A program made the position numbers and the translations under genes. This document shows positions 37,943-47,731 of a stretch of DNA of 64,000 nucleotides, one piece after another (position 1 is the first letter of the stretch; the number at the start of each line of letters is the position of its first letter). Under the pieces are notes generated by a model. The model ran no database searches. It saw nothing but the letters and a program-made list of their open reading frames with translations, and was not told the DNA's origin. Origin of the DNA: Methylobacterium cerastii (GTDB lineage Bacteria; Pseudomonadota; Alphaproteobacteria; Rhizobiales; Beijerinckiaceae); NCBI RefSeq assembly GCF_022179125.1, contig NZ_BPQG01000007.1, positions 1 through 64,000 of the forward strand. The letters run 5' to 3'.

Positions 37943-38599
37943 TCAGAACTCCATGTCGAGCTCTTCGATCTCCTCCGGCTCCTCGGCGGCGGCCTCGGCC
38001 CACTCGACCATCAGCGGCCAGTGCAGGATGGCGTCGCGATAGGCGGTGGCGCGCGGGGGAAGGGTCACGTCGTAGGTGCGGAAGCGCGTGCAGACGGGGG
38101 CGTACATCGCGTCGGCCAGCGTCGGGCGCTCGCCGAACAGGAACGGCCCGTCGTAGCGGGCGAGGCAGTCGTCGAAGATCGTGACGATGCGCTCGATGTC
38201 GCCCTTGGCGCCGTTGAACACCCGGAAGCTCGGGTGGAAGGCCTTCAGGTTCATCGGCAGGGCCGAGCGCAGGTTGATGAAGCCGCCGTGCATCTCGCCG
38301 GCGATCGAGCGGCAATGGGCGCGGGCGGCCACGTCCTTCGGCAGGAAGCCGGCCTCGGGGAAGGTCTCGTTGAGGTACTGCGCGATCGCCAGCGTGTCCC
38401 AAACCACGATGCCCTCGTGGTGCAGGCGGGGGACGAGGAACGAGGGCGAGAGGTGGAGCAGCTCGGCGCGCGAGGTCTCGTCGCCGCCGGGCAACATCTC
38501 GGTGTCGAAGTCGAGGCCGGCCATCTTGCAGATCAGCCAGCCGCGAAGCGACCACGACGAGTAGTTCCGGCTGGAGATCGTCAGCGTCGCCGTGGCCAT
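37943..38599 (-). CDS. glutathione S-transferase family protein
   Basis: 218 residues with an N-terminal thioredoxin-like domain (TLTISSRNYSSWSLRGWLICK, serine/tyrosine region of the active site; VPRLHHEGIVVWDTLAI with the cis-proline) and a helical C-terminal domain. The SSRNYSSWSLRG pattern is that of a bacterial GST subgroup of unknown substrate. The C-terminus is acidic (EEPEEIEELDMEF). Single gene. Confidence 0.88.
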   Translation of the reverse strand: MATATLTISSRNYSSWSLRGWLICKMAGLDFDTEMLPGGDETSRAELLHLSPSFLVPRLHHEGIVVWDTLAIAQYLNETFPEAGFLPKDVAARAHCRSIAGEMHGGFINLRSALPMNLKAFHPSFRVFNGAKGDIERIVTIFDDCLARYDGPFLFGERPTLADAMYAPVCTRFRTYDVTLPPRATAYRDAILHWPLMVEWAEAAAEEPEEIEELDMEF

Positions 38600-38720
38600 G
38601 CTCGCATCCTTCGCGGATCGTTTTCGCGAGAGGCGGATCCAAGACTCGTGCCGACTCGCCGCCGCAGGCGCACATCATGCCTCGGGCGTGGGCGCGAATT
38701 GCCACGGACCCCGACGGGGA

Positions 38721-39188
38721 TCACTCGCGCCGGAGCAGAGCCGCGACGTCGGCCTGCTCGGACGCCGACAGGCCACGCTCGGGCGCCGGCGCCGCGCGGC
38801 GCGACAGGCGCCAGATCCCGAAGCCGCCGAGCAGCACCGCGAGCAGCGGCGTCAGCCACAGGAGCACGGTGTGGAGCGCCAGGACGGGGCGCAGCAACAC
38901 GAACTCGCCGTAGCGGTTCACCACGTAATCCTCGACGCCCTGGTTGCTGTCGCCGGCCTTCAGCCGCTCGCGCACGATCAGCCGGAGGTCCTTCGCCAGC
39001 GGTGCGTCGGAATCGTCGATCGACTGGTTCTGGCAGACGAGGCAGCGCAGGCCCGAGGAGATCTCGCGGGCGCGATGCTCCATGGCCGGGTCCTTCAGGA
39101 CCTCGTCCGGCTGGACGGCTTGGGCCGCGCCCGCCCCGAGCACGAGGCCGGCGAGCAGGAGGCCGCGGAGCGTGCGCGCGGCGCTCAT
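38721..39188 (-). CDS. ccmH: cytochrome c-type biogenesis protein CcmH (CycL)
   Basis: 155 residues: signal peptide (LLLAGLVLGAGAAQA), the redox motif LRCLVCQNQS (thioreduction of the apocytochrome CXXCH site), a membrane helix (VLLWLTPLLAVLLGGFGIW) and a short charged tail. Start overlaps the ccmF stop (ATGA). Last gene of ccmI-E-F-H. Confidence 0.93.
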   Translation of the reverse strand: MSAARTLRGLLLAGLVLGAGAAQAVQPDEVLKDPAMEHRAREISSGLRCLVCQNQSIDDSDAPLAKDLRLIVRERLKAGDSNQGVEDYVVNRYGEFVLLRPVLALHTVLLWLTPLLAVLLGGFGIWRLSRRAAPAPERGLSASEQADVAALLRRE

Positions 39189-41188
39189 TCGGCCGGGACC
39201 GCGTGCGGGGGAACGGGCTTGAGCTTGGCGCGGGCGGGCGCGCCGACGCGCATGCGCCGGTCGGTGAGCGACAGGCCGCCGCCGAGCGCCATCACCACCG
39301 CGCCGAGCCAGATCAGCAGCACCAGCGGCTTGTAGTACAGCCGCAGGCCGATGCTGCCGTCGGGCGAGATCTCGCCGAGGCTGGCGTAGACTTGGCTGAC
39401 GCCGCGGGTGAGCAGGCCCGATTCCGTCACCGTCATCTTGCGGCTCGGGTAGAAGCGCTTGCCGGTGTCGACCTGGCCGATCTCGTCGCCGGCCTTGTCG
39501 CGGATGGTGAGGAAGGCCGCGACCTCCTCGTAGTTCGGACCGGGCCGTGGCGCGACTCGATCCAGCGTCGCCACGTAGGGGCCGGTCGCCAGCGTCTGGC
39601 CGGGCTTCAGGGTGGCGAGGCCCTCGGTCGCCCAGCCCTGCGCCGCGATGCCGAGCACGACCACGCCGACGCCGGCATGGGCGATGGCCGTGCCCCAGGC
39701 CGAGCGCGGCAGGCCGATCGCCCGGCGCCAGATCAGGCCGGGCGCGCGGGTGCGGCTGCTGCCGAAGCCGCGGGCGCGCGAGACGATCTCCAGCACCGAG
39801 CCGACGATGAGGTAGGCGCCCAGGCCCACGCCGACCGGAGCCATGGCCGGGCCGCCCCAGGTCCAGGCCAGGGTGGCGAGGCCGACCGCCAGGGCGAGGC
39901 CGAGGGCCGCGAACAGGCGCTGCGAGGCGGCGAGCGCGTCGCCGCGCTTCCAGGCCAGGGTCTGCCCGAACGGCACGATCAGCAGCAGCGGGATCGCGAG
40001 CGGCACGAAGGTGTAGTTGAAGAATGGCGGCCCGACCGAGATCTTCTCCGCCGTCAGCATCTCCAGCAGCAGCGGGTAGAGCGTGCCGACGAGCACGGTG
40101 GCGCAGGCGGCCACGAGGAACAGGTTGTTCATCACCAGCGCGCCCTCGCGCGAGATCGGCGCGAACAGGCCGCCCTGCCGCAGCATCGGCGCGCGCCACG
40201 CGAACAGCGTCAGCGACCCGCCGATGAACAGGATCAGGATCGCGAGGATGAAGATGCCGCGGGTCGGGTCGGTGGCGAAGGAGTGCACCGAGGTAAGTAC
40301 GCCCGAGCGCACGATGAAGGTGCCGAGCAGCGACAGCGAGAAGGTGAGGATGGCGAGGAGCACCGTCCAGACCTTGAGGGCGTCGCGCTTCTCCATCACG
40401 ACGGTGGAGTGCAACAGCGCAGTGCCGGCGATCCACGGCATCAGCGAGGCGTTCTCGACCGGGTCCCAGAACCACCAGCCGCCCCAGCCGAGCTCGTAAT
40501 AGGCCCAGTACGAGCCCATCGCGATGCCGAGCGTCAGGAAGCTCCAGGCGGTCAGCGTCCACGGGCGCACCGCGCGGGCCCAGACGGCGTCGATCTTGCC
40601 GTCGATCAGGGCCGCGATCGCGAAGGCGAAGGTGATCGAGAAGCCGACATAGCCGACGTAGAGCAGCGGCGGGTGCACCGCGAGGCCGAAATCCTGCAGC
40701 AGCGGGTTGAGGTCGTTGCCCTCGACCGGCGCCGGCACCGCCCGGGTGAACGGGTTCGACGTGGTGATCACGAACAGCACGAAGACGAAGGTGATGAAGC
40801 CCTGCACCGCCAGGGTGTTGGCGCGCAGCACCGGGGGCACCGACTCGCGGGCCACCGCCACCATCGCCCCGAACAGCGTGAGGATCAGGATCCAGAGGAG
40901 CATCGAGCCCTCGTGGTTCCCCCAGACGCCGGAGAGCTTGTAGATGAACGGCTTCGTCGTGTGCGAGTTCTCGACCACGTTCTGGACCGAGAAGTCGGAC
41001 GTGGCGTGGGCGTAGGTCAGCGCCGCGAACGCGAACAGCACGCAGGCGAAGGCGCCGAGCGCCGCCGGCGTCGCCACCTGCCGCAGGGCGGCGTCGCCCG
41101 AGCGGGCGGCCCAGATCGGCATCACCGACTGGACCAGGGAGAGCGCCAGCGCCAGCGCCAACGCGAAATGTCCGACCTCGACGATCAA
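39185..41188 (-). CDS. ccmF: haem lyase subunit CcmF (CycK)
   Basis: 667-residue multi-helix membrane protein that ligates haem to apocytochrome c together with CcmH and CcmI. The WWD-type haem-handling motif (LGWGGWWFWDPVENASLMPW) and the flanking KLSGVWGNHEGSMLLWIL stretch are complete. Length and topology (about 15 helices with a large periplasmic loop near the C-terminus) are normal. Confidence 0.95.
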   Translation of the reverse strand: MIVEVGHFALALALALSLVQSVMPIWAARSGDAALRQVATPAALGAFACVLFAFAALTYAHATSDFSVQNVVENSHTTKPFIYKLSGVWGNHEGSMLLWILILTLFGAMVAVARESVPPVLRANTLAVQGFITFVFVLFVITTSNPFTRAVPAPVEGNDLNPLLQDFGLAVHPPLLYVGYVGFSITFAFAIAALIDGKIDAVWARAVRPWTLTAWSFLTLGIAMGSYWAYYELGWGGWWFWDPVENASLMPWIAGTALLHSTVVMEKRDALKVWTVLLAILTFSLSLLGTFIVRSGVLTSVHSFATDPTRGIFILAILILFIGGSLTLFAWRAPMLRQGGLFAPISREGALVMNNLFLVAACATVLVGTLYPLLLEMLTAEKISVGPPFFNYTFVPLAIPLLLIVPFGQTLAWKRGDALAASQRLFAALGLALAVGLATLAWTWGGPAMAPVGVGLGAYLIVGSVLEIVSRARGFGSSRTRAPGLIWRRAIGLPRSAWGTAIAHAGVGVVVLGIAAQGWATEGLATLKPGQTLATGPYVATLDRVAPRPGPNYEEVAAFLTIRDKAGDEIGQVDTGKRFYPSRKMTVTESGLLTRGVSQVYASLGEISPDGSIGLRLYYKPLVLLIWLGAVVMALGGGLSLTDRRMRVGAPARAKLKPVPPHAVPAE

Positions 41189-41218
41189 GCGGCGGTTCCT
41201 CGAGTCAATGACATCGGC

Positions 41219-41740
41219 TCAGCGCTCGCTGCGCGGGCCGAGGGTCGCGGGTGCGGCGTCGGCGGCCTTCGGCGGGTCCGTCTTCACGGAGCCCTTGCCG
41301 CCCTTGCCGCCCTCCTGCCAGCGCCCCTGCGCCTTGAGCGCGTCGGCGACCTCGCGCGGCATGTAGGATTCGTCGTGCTTGGCGAGCACGGTGTCGGCGC
41401 GGAAGATGCCGCCCGGCTCCAGCGTTCCCTCGGCGACGACGCCCTGCCCCTCGCGGAACAGGTCGGGCAGAAGGCCGGTATACTGGACTTGGACGGTCGC
41501 GTTCGTGTCGGTCACCGCGAAGTCGATCTTCTGGTTCGCCCCGCGCTGGAGCGAGCCGTCCTTCACCAGGCCGCCGAGACGGAAGCGCGTCCCGGGGCCG
41601 ACGCCCTGGTTCGCCACCTCGGTCGGCGAGCGGAAGAACACGATCGACCCGCTCATCGCCGACAGGATGAGCCCGACGGCGAGCGCCAGGACGGCGCCAC
41701 AGGCGGCGATCAGGATCAGGCGGCGGCTCTTGCGCGTCAC
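41219..41740 (-). CDS. ccmE: cytochrome c maturation haem chaperone CcmE (CycJ)
   Basis: 173-residue membrane-anchored periplasmic haem carrier. Helix near residues 8-30 ([22 protein letters not shown]), an OB-fold, and the covalent haem histidine H122 in [10 protein letters not shown] with Y126, matching H130/Y134 of E. coli. The flexible C-terminus is Lys/Gly/Pro-rich. GTG at 41740 gives the standard VTRKSRRL start. Confidence 0.93.
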   Translation of the reverse strand: MTRKSRRLILIAACGAVLALAVGLILSAMSGSIVFFRSPTEVANQGVGPGTRFRLGGLVKDGSLQRGANQKIDFAVTDTNATVQVQYTGLLPDLFREGQGVVAEGTLEPGGIFRADTVLAKHDESYMPREVADALKAQGRWQEGGKGGKGSVKTDPPKAADAAPATLGPRSER

Positions 41741-41883
41741 GAGTTCAGTCCGTCCCCGGCGGGTGGTCCGGCCCCGGCACGACCCACGAAGGTCGGTCCG
41801 GCGCCGTGCCGTCCTCATTCTTATCCTCTCGGATGTCGGCTCCGACGGGCCGCGGGTCAAGTCGCCCGTGCCGGGACAGATCG

Positions 41884-43404
41884 TCAGGGGCGCAGCGGAA
41901 GGCCGAGTTCCTTCGCCAGGGTGTCGAGCCGCTCGGCGGCGCCCGGGTCCGCGGCGAGCGCCATCCGCGCGCGGCTCAGGACCTTGCCGGCCTGCTCCGG
42001 ATCGCCGAGCGCGCTGTAGGAGCGCACGAGCCGCAGCCATTCGTCGACGCTGCCGCCCTTGGCCGCGAGCCGGCGGTCGAGGCCGGCCACCATGCCGCGG
42101 ATCGCGGCGTCGCGCTCGGCCGGCGGCATCGCCGTCACCGCGGCGGCCGCCGACTCGGTCTCGGCGCGGGATTCCGGCGTGGCGGCGTTCAGCGAGGCCG
42201 GGGGCACGGCGCTGCCGGCGTCGCGCGGCGTGCCGTCGGCCGGCTTGCCGGACAGGCCGAGGTCGCGCGCGCCGGCCTCCAGGCTCGCGAGCGCGGCCGG
42301 GTCGGATTTCAGGGCGGCGCGGGCGCGTTCCAGCACAGCCTGCGCACGCTCCGGCTCGCCGAGGACGCCGCGGGAGCGGGCCAGCCGCAGCCATTCGTCC
42401 ACGGTGCCGCCCTTGGCCGCGAGGCGCTCGTCGAGGCCGTCGACCATGCCCTGGATCGCGGCGCGCTGCTCCGGCGGCAGCCCGGGCGCGTCCTTTCCGG
42501 CTCCCTTGCCCGCCCCGTTACCCGCTCCCTTGGCCGGCGTCCCGGACAGCTGTGGGGCGGGCTCGCCCCGCAGCCGCGCCAGGTTCTCGCGGACCAGGCG
42601 GAGCCAGGGGGCGTCGGCCGGGCTGGTGTCGTTCAGGGCGCTGAGTTGGCGGATGGCCTCCGGCGTGTCGCCGTTCTGCTCGGCCGCGCGGGCGAGGTAG
42701 AAGCGGGGCTTGGGCGCCTTGGGGTCGAGGGCGAGGGCCCGGGTCAGGGCGGCCTTGGCCTCGGGGGGCACGATGCCGTTGCCGGCGGCCACCATCGCCT
42801 CGCCCCAGTCCGACAGCGATTCCGCGGTCTCACCCTTGATCCGGACGATCGCCGCGTAGGCGCGCGCCGCGTCCTCGAACCGGCCGAGCCGCATGTAGAC
42901 CGGCGCCAGCACGGCCCAGCCGCGGGCGTCGTTCGGGTCGGCGGCCAAGCGCGCCTCGATCTGCCCGACGGCCTTCATCAGGTCCTGCGCACCCGATTGC
43001 GCCGCCTGCCGGTCTCCCGGCGTCTGGGCCGGCAGGTCGGGAGAGCCGTAGAGGCCGTAGGCGAGGAGGGCGACGAGGGGGATGGTGGACAGGGCGAAGG
43101 CCGAGGCCGCGCGGCGCTGGCGCAGGCGCGGCTCGGCCACGCTCGCCTCGCCGGGGCCGGGGGCGCGGCTCGCGCGAAGGAGCCGGCGGGCGGCCTCGGT
43201 GCGGGCCGATTCCGCCTCCGCGGGCGCGATCAGCCCACGTTGGAGGTCGCGCTCGATCTCGGCGAGCTGATCCTCGTAGAACGCCGTCTCGGTGACGGTG
43301 CCGGCCGCATCGGGGACGATGGCGACGCGGCGCGACATCGGCCAGAGCAGGGCCAGGACGGCCGCGGCGGTCATGCCCGCCAGAATGAACCAGATCGCCG
43401 TCAT
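41884..43404 (-). CDS. ccmI: cytochrome c biogenesis protein CcmI (CycH)
   Basis: 506 residues. The N-terminus has two helices flanking a short coil ([41 protein letters not shown], the classic CcmI box; then a helix [18 protein letters not shown]). A TPR-type periplasmic part binds apocytochromes. The C-terminal third contains two copies of one ~80-residue module (around residues 305-385 and 425-506): each has PPE/AxR-x-A-I-x-GMV-x-GLD-x-RLAAKGG-x-VDEWLRL, ending ...DLGL/ELGL. CcmI proteins with one such end are usual; the copy is unusual. First gene of the ccm group, 143 bases before ccmE. Confidence 0.9.
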   Translation of the reverse strand: MTAIWFILAGMTAAAVLALLWPMSRRVAIVPDAAGTVTETAFYEDQLAEIERDLQRGLIAPAEAESARTEAARRLLRASRAPGPGEASVAEPRLRQRRAASAFALSTIPLVALLAYGLYGSPDLPAQTPGDRQAAQSGAQDLMKAVGQIEARLAADPNDARGWAVLAPVYMRLGRFEDAARAYAAIVRIKGETAESLSDWGEAMVAAGNGIVPPEAKAALTRALALDPKAPKPRFYLARAAEQNGDTPEAIRQLSALNDTSPADAPWLRLVRENLARLRGEPAPQLSGTPAKGAGNGAGKGAGKDAPGLPPEQRAAIQGMVDGLDERLAAKGGTVDEWLRLARSRGVLGEPERAQAVLERARAALKSDPAALASLEAGARDLGLSGKPADGTPRDAGSAVPPASLNAATPESRAETESAAAAVTAMPPAERDAAIRGMVAGLDRRLAAKGGSVDEWLRLVRSYSALGDPEQAGKVLSRARMALAADPGAAERLDTLAKELGLPLRP

Positions 43405-43631
43405 CACACCTTCGAAGCGGTCCCGGTTCGCCTGACGCGAGACCGCGGCCGCCTCATCCCCTCAGATTGTAAGACGGCCCTCGTCGGGACCGAATGGCCG
43501 TCGGCCGGATCGTAGAGACCGGCCGCAGGCGGTACGATGCCCGCTCTCGGCGTCACGGTGTCACGCAAGTTTTTCGCGATGACAAGCTTTTCGCGACGAC
43601 GAGGGCGCGGACCTTTCCCGAACGTCCGCGA

Positions 43632-45122
43632 TCAGTGCCCGGCCGCGCCCTTGGGCAGGTCGCCCGGCACCTCCAGCACCGCGCGCAAGCCGCCCAACGC
43701 CGCCTGCTCGAGGCGGAAGCGGCCGCGATAGAGGGTGGCGAGGTCCGCGACGATGGAGAGGCCGAGGCCGGAGCCGGGCTTCGATTCGTCCATGCGTCGG
43801 CCGCGCCCGAGCACCGCCGAGCGCGCCTCCTCCGGCAGGCCGGGGCCGTCGTCTTCGATCGCGACGAGAAGGTGGGGATAATCGTGGGCCTCCACCGCCT
43901 CGGCCCGGATCGCGACGCGGCCGGCGGCCCATTTCGAGGCGTTGTCGACGAGGTTGCCGACCATCTCCTCGAAATCCTGGCGCTCGCCGCGGAAGCGCAG
44001 GCCCGCCGGCACGTGGACCTCGTAGGCGATGTCCTTGTCGCGGTAGATCTTCCCGAAGGTCCGCACGAGGCCGGCGAGCGCCGGCTCGACGTCGGTCGAG
44101 GTCCCGAGCGTGCCGGCGAGCGCGGCCGCGCGCGCCCGGTCGAGGTGGTAGTTCACCTGGTCGCGCATCACCGCCGCCTGCTCGCGGATCTTCTCGGCGA
44201 GGTCGGCCGGCGCGTCCGAGGCGCCGACCTCGTTGACGATGATCGACAGCGGCGTCTTGAGCGCGTGGGCGAGGTTGCCGACCTGGGTGCGGGCGCGCTC
44301 CAGGATCTCGCGGTTGGTCTCGATCAGGAGGTTCACCTCGCCGGTGAGCGGGGCGATGTCGCGGGGATAGGTCCCGGTGATCCGGTCGGCCTCGCCGCGG
44401 CGGATCGCGCCGAGCGCCGCGCGCATCTTCTTCAGCGGCGCCAGGCCGAAGCGGATCTGCAGCAGGGTCGTCAGCGCCAGCGACAAACCGAGCAGGCCGA
44501 AGGTCATGAACAGCGAGTTGCGGAAGCGCTCGACGTCGTTGACGATCTCGTCGGCCGGGCCGGCGACGCGCACGGTGTAGCGCCCGTCCTCGCCGAGGTC
44601 GACATCGCGTTCGATGATGCGGAGCAGCCGGTCGTCCTGGGCGCGGCCGTAGCCCTGGCGGATCTGGCCGACCCCGGCCTTGCCGTCGGGATCGGTCGCG
44701 GGCTTCAGCGGCACGCCGACGAGGGAGCGCGAGGTGCGCAGGTCCCGCGGCCGGGCGTCGGGCTTGCCGACCTGCCAGTACCAGCCCGAGAGCGGCAGGT
44801 CGAAGCGCGGGTCCCCGAGGGTGAAGGCGCGACTCTCGGTGTCGCTCGGGGTGACGAGGTCGGTGGCGAGGTTGTTGGCGAAGACCAGCAGGCGGCTGTC
44901 GAAAGCCCGCTCGGTGGTCTCGCGGTAGAGCGTCGTCAGGATCCAGGCGGCGAGCAGCAGGATCGCGGAGCTGGCCAGCAGCGCCGAGACCGCCAGGCGC
45001 ACCGCGATCGAGCGACGCCGGAGGGAGAACAGGCTCAGGACCGCGCGCATCGGGGCGACGCGCGGTTCGGGCGCCGGATGCTCACGATCCTTCGGCTCGG
45101 CTCGTGGGGAGGTCGGAGTCAT
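43632..45122 (-). CDS. sensor histidine kinase (FeuQ/PhoQ-like)
   Basis: 496 residues: helix about residues 45-65 (LAVSALLASSAILLLAAWIL), a periplasmic sensor region (about 66-205), a second helix (MTFGLLGLSLALTTLLQI), HAMP-like linker, HisKA with H286 in NLAHALKTPLS, and HATPase_c with NLVDNASKWA, DDGPGLP and GSGLGLSI. Non-canonical HisKA (HALKTPL) and the sensor layout are typical of the PhoQ/FeuQ group in Rhizobiales. Its likely partner is the OmpR-family regulator at 47017-47694, from which it is separated by a diguanylate cyclase gene. Confidence 0.9.
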   Translation of the reverse strand: MTPTSPRAEPKDREHPAPEPRVAPMRAVLSLFSLRRRSIAVRLAVSALLASSAILLLAAWILTTLYRETTERAFDSRLLVFANNLATDLVTPSDTESRAFTLGDPRFDLPLSGWYWQVGKPDARPRDLRTSRSLVGVPLKPATDPDGKAGVGQIRQGYGRAQDDRLLRIIERDVDLGEDGRYTVRVAGPADEIVNDVERFRNSLFMTFGLLGLSLALTTLLQIRFGLAPLKKMRAALGAIRRGEADRITGTYPRDIAPLTGEVNLLIETNREILERARTQVGNLAHALKTPLSIIVNEVGASDAPADLAEKIREQAAVMRDQVNYHLDRARAAALAGTLGTSTDVEPALAGLVRTFGKIYRDKDIAYEVHVPAGLRFRGERQDFEEMVGNLVDNASKWAAGRVAIRAEAVEAHDYPHLLVAIEDDGPGLPEEARSAVLGRGRRMDESKPGSGLGLSIVADLATLYRGRFRLEQAALGGLRAVLEVPGDLPKGAAGH

Positions 45123-45313
45123 GCCGTGACCACGTTTCGAGGGCGGCGCGCGTACGCCCATTCTACCGGCGATGCGGAAGCCCATCGTCTCGTCGGTCCT
45201 CGGGCCGAGCGCAAGGGTCATCCGACGCGAGATCGCGACGCCCGAACCGAGTGAATGCGCAGGCGCGCCCCTGCGCGGCGACCGAGTGTGTCAGGGGTCG
45301 CGCCGGCGTCGGC

Positions 45314-46756
45314 TCAGGCGACCTGCCGGTCGAGGGGTTCGAATGCTGCGTCACCCGTGACCTGAGCCTGGTCCGGGGCGTAGGCGAACCGGAAGGCGTT
45401 TCGCCCCTCCGCCTTGGCGCGGTAGAGGGCGCGGTCGGCGGCTCGGTAAAGCGCCTCGCGGTCGAAGCCGTCCTCTCGCGTCAACGCGATCCCGATGCTG
45501 ACGCCGATCCCGACGGGATGGCCGTCGAGATCGATCGGGAGCGACATCGCCGCGATCAGGCGCTCGGCCAGCCGGGTCGCGTCCTCCCGTCGGCCGGAGC
45601 CGGTCTGGATGACGACGAACTCGTCGCCGCCGATCCGGGCCACCGTATCCTCGATGCGCACCACCGAGCGGAGCCGGTCGGCGACATGGCGCAGCAGTTG
45701 ATCCCCGGCCTGATGGCCCAGCGTGTCGTTGACGCCCTTGAAGCGGTCGAGATCCAGACAGAGGATCGCGAACCCGCCCTCCGCCCGCGACGCGCGCGCA
45801 GTCTCCTCGTCGAAGCGTTCGCGGAAGAGGACGCGATTGCCGAGGCCGGTGAGCGCGTCGTGCCGCGCGAGGTGCGCCATCCGCTGCTCGCTCTCCTTGC
45901 GAACCGTGATGTCGCGAACGGAAGCGACGTAGCCGTCCGGTCGACTCGTGATCTCGTCGTAGGTCAGGCTGAAGGAGGCCTCGACCCACACCCAGGTCCC
46001 ATCCTTGCGCCGATATCGCTGCTGCCCCACGGCGTGGGTGACGCGCGCCGCGCCGATGTCGTCGAGGAGGCGCCGATATTCATCCGCATCGTCGGGGTGA
46101 ACGAAGTCGAGTGGCCGGGTGCCGACCAACGCCTCGGCCTCGTAGCCCAGCAGCAGCTTGGCCGCGGGCGAGACGTAGCGGCGCGTTCCGTCGAGATCGG
46201 ACCGCACCACCATGTCGGTGGTGTTGTCGGCGAGCAGCCGGTAGCCCGCCTCCCGTTCACGCAAGGCCCGCTCGGCCGCGTGCAGGCGGAGCTGCGCCAC
46301 CACGACCTGAGCCACGTCCTGCAGCTGCCGGCGCTGTTCGGTGGAGAAGGTCCGCGGCTGGGTGTCGATGGTGCAGAGGGTACCGGCATGCAGACCGGGC
46401 GCCAGGACGAGCGGGGCACCCGCGTAGAAGCGGATATGCGGCTTGCCCGTCACCAGCGGGTTGACGACGAAGCGGTCGTCGCGCGTCGCATCCTCGATCA
46501 CCATGACCTCGGGGCTGAGGATGGCGTGCGAACAGAACGACACCTCGCGCGAGGTGCCGTCCAGGTCGAGGCCGCATTTGCCCTTGAACCACTGGTCGTT
46601 CTCTTCGACGAGCGAGACGAGCGCGATGGGGAGGGAGAACAGGGCCGCCGCGGTGCGGCAGAGCGCGTCGAAATGCGGCTCGGGCGGCATGCCGATCACG
46701 TCGAGGCTGCGCAGCGCCGCCAGGCGCGCAGGCTCATTGTGCGGAAGGGGAACCAT
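45314..46756 (-). CDS. diguanylate cyclase with GAF and PAS domains
   Basis: 480 residues. GAF domain (about 25-165; NEPARLAALRSLDVIG, DQWFKGKCGLD, CSHAIL), PAS with PAC (about 185-300; YRLLADNTTDMVVRSDLDG ... YRRKDGTWVWVEA), then GGDEF (about 310-475). The active site GGDEF is intact and the product-inhibition site RxxD is present five residues upstream (RIED-TVARI-GGDEF), so it should make c-di-GMP with feedback control. No EAL domain. The 260 bases upstream are AT-rich, suggesting a separate promoter. The gene lies between a response regulator and its probable sensor kinase. Confidence 0.92.
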   Translation of the reverse strand: MVPLPHNEPARLAALRSLDVIGMPPEPHFDALCRTAAALFSLPIALVSLVEENDQWFKGKCGLDLDGTSREVSFCSHAILSPEVMVIEDATRDDRFVVNPLVTGKPHIRFYAGAPLVLAPGLHAGTLCTIDTQPRTFSTEQRRQLQDVAQVVVAQLRLHAAERALREREAGYRLLADNTTDMVVRSDLDGTRRYVSPAAKLLLGYEAEALVGTRPLDFVHPDDADEYRRLLDDIGAARVTHAVGQQRYRRKDGTWVWVEASFSLTYDEITSRPDGYVASVRDITVRKESEQRMAHLARHDALTGLGNRVLFRERFDEETARASRAEGGFAILCLDLDRFKGVNDTLGHQAGDQLLRHVADRLRSVVRIEDTVARIGGDEFVVIQTGSGRREDATRLAERLIAAMSLPIDLDGHPVGIGVSIGIALTREDGFDREALYRAADRALYRAKAEGRNAFRFAYAPDQAQVTGDAAFEPLDRQVA

Positions 46757-47016
46757 GGAGATCCTTGCGCGAAGGCTCGGCAACCCTTGGGCCGAACCCG
46801 TCGAAGTGATCCGCAGGCTAAATCACCGAACCTTAACGTCGCGTCAGTGCTCGGCGTGGGGTCGTCACGCGATCCACAATGCGTCGGGCCACGAAAATTT
46901 GATCTCGCTCGCCCAAACTTCATTTCTCATACTAGAGATACTGATAACACACCTTTAGGTTGTGAAAGATCCAAAAATCTCGTTCTGAAAGGATCGCGCA
47001 GAGCGGGCGCCAAGCG

Positions 47017-47694
47017 TCACACCCGAGCCGGCGGCTGGCTCGGATCCACCAGGTAGCCGAGGCCGCGCACCGTCTGGATGAGGTCGACCGCGAGCTTCTT
47101 GCGCAGCCGCCCGACGAAGACTTCGATGGTGTTCGAATCGCGGTCGAAATCCTGGTCGTAGAGGTGTTCGGTCAGCTCGGCGCGGGAGACGACGCGGCCG
47201 GTGTGGTGCATCAGGTAGGACAGCAACCGGTATTCGTGGCTCGTGAGCTTGACCGGGTTGCCGTCGACGAACACCCGGCCCGAGCGCGTGTCGAGGGTGA
47301 CGGGCCCGCAGGCGATCTGGCTGGTGGCGTGGCCGGCGGCGCGGCGGAGCAGCGCACGCACCCGCGCCATCAGCTCCTCCATGTGGAACGGCTTGGTCAC
47401 GTAGTCGTCGGCGCCGGCATCGAACCCGTCGACCTTGTCGGACCAGCGGTCGCGCGCCGTGAGGATGATCACCGGGGTCTTGATCCCGGCCCGGCGCCAC
47501 TTCTGCAGCACGCTGACGCCGTCGGCCTTGGGCAGGCCCATGTCGAGGATGATCGCGTCGTAGGGCTCGCTCTCCCCGAGATAGCCGCCCTCCTCCCCGT
47601 CGAAGGCCTTGTCTGCGACGTAGCCCGCCTCCTCCAGCGCGCTGACCACCTGCCGGTTGATGTCCCGGTCATCCTCGACCACGAGCAGACGCAC
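47017..47694 (-). CDS. OmpR-family response regulator (FeuP/PhoP-like)
   Basis: 225 residues. Receiver with acidic pair D8/D9, phospho-acceptor D51 (ILDMGLP), the TAR stretch and K in VTKPF; C-terminal winged helix with LTSHEYRLLSYLMHHTGRVVSR (recognition region) and RRLR-like VGRLRKKL. It follows the PepSY protein gene by 37 bases on the same strand, so both are probably one unit. The likely cognate kinase is at 43632-45122. Confidence 0.92.
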   Translation of the reverse strand: MRLLVVEDDRDINRQVVSALEEAGYVADKAFDGEEGGYLGESEPYDAIILDMGLPKADGVSVLQKWRRAGIKTPVIILTARDRWSDKVDGFDAGADDYVTKPFHMEELMARVRALLRRAAGHATSQIACGPVTLDTRSGRVFVDGNPVKLTSHEYRLLSYLMHHTGRVVSRAELTEHLYDQDFDRDSNTIEVFVGRLRKKLAVDLIQTVRGLGYLVDPSQPPARV

Positions 47695-47731
47695 GGATCA
47701 CTCTCCCTCGAGCCACGGCCTTCTCGGCCGG

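Noticed and set aside
38021-42019. 1332-codon plus-strand frame over the ccm genes
   Set aside because: Shadow of the ccmF/ccmH/ccmE genes; low-complexity His/Gln/Arg/Glu composition and no recognisable motif.
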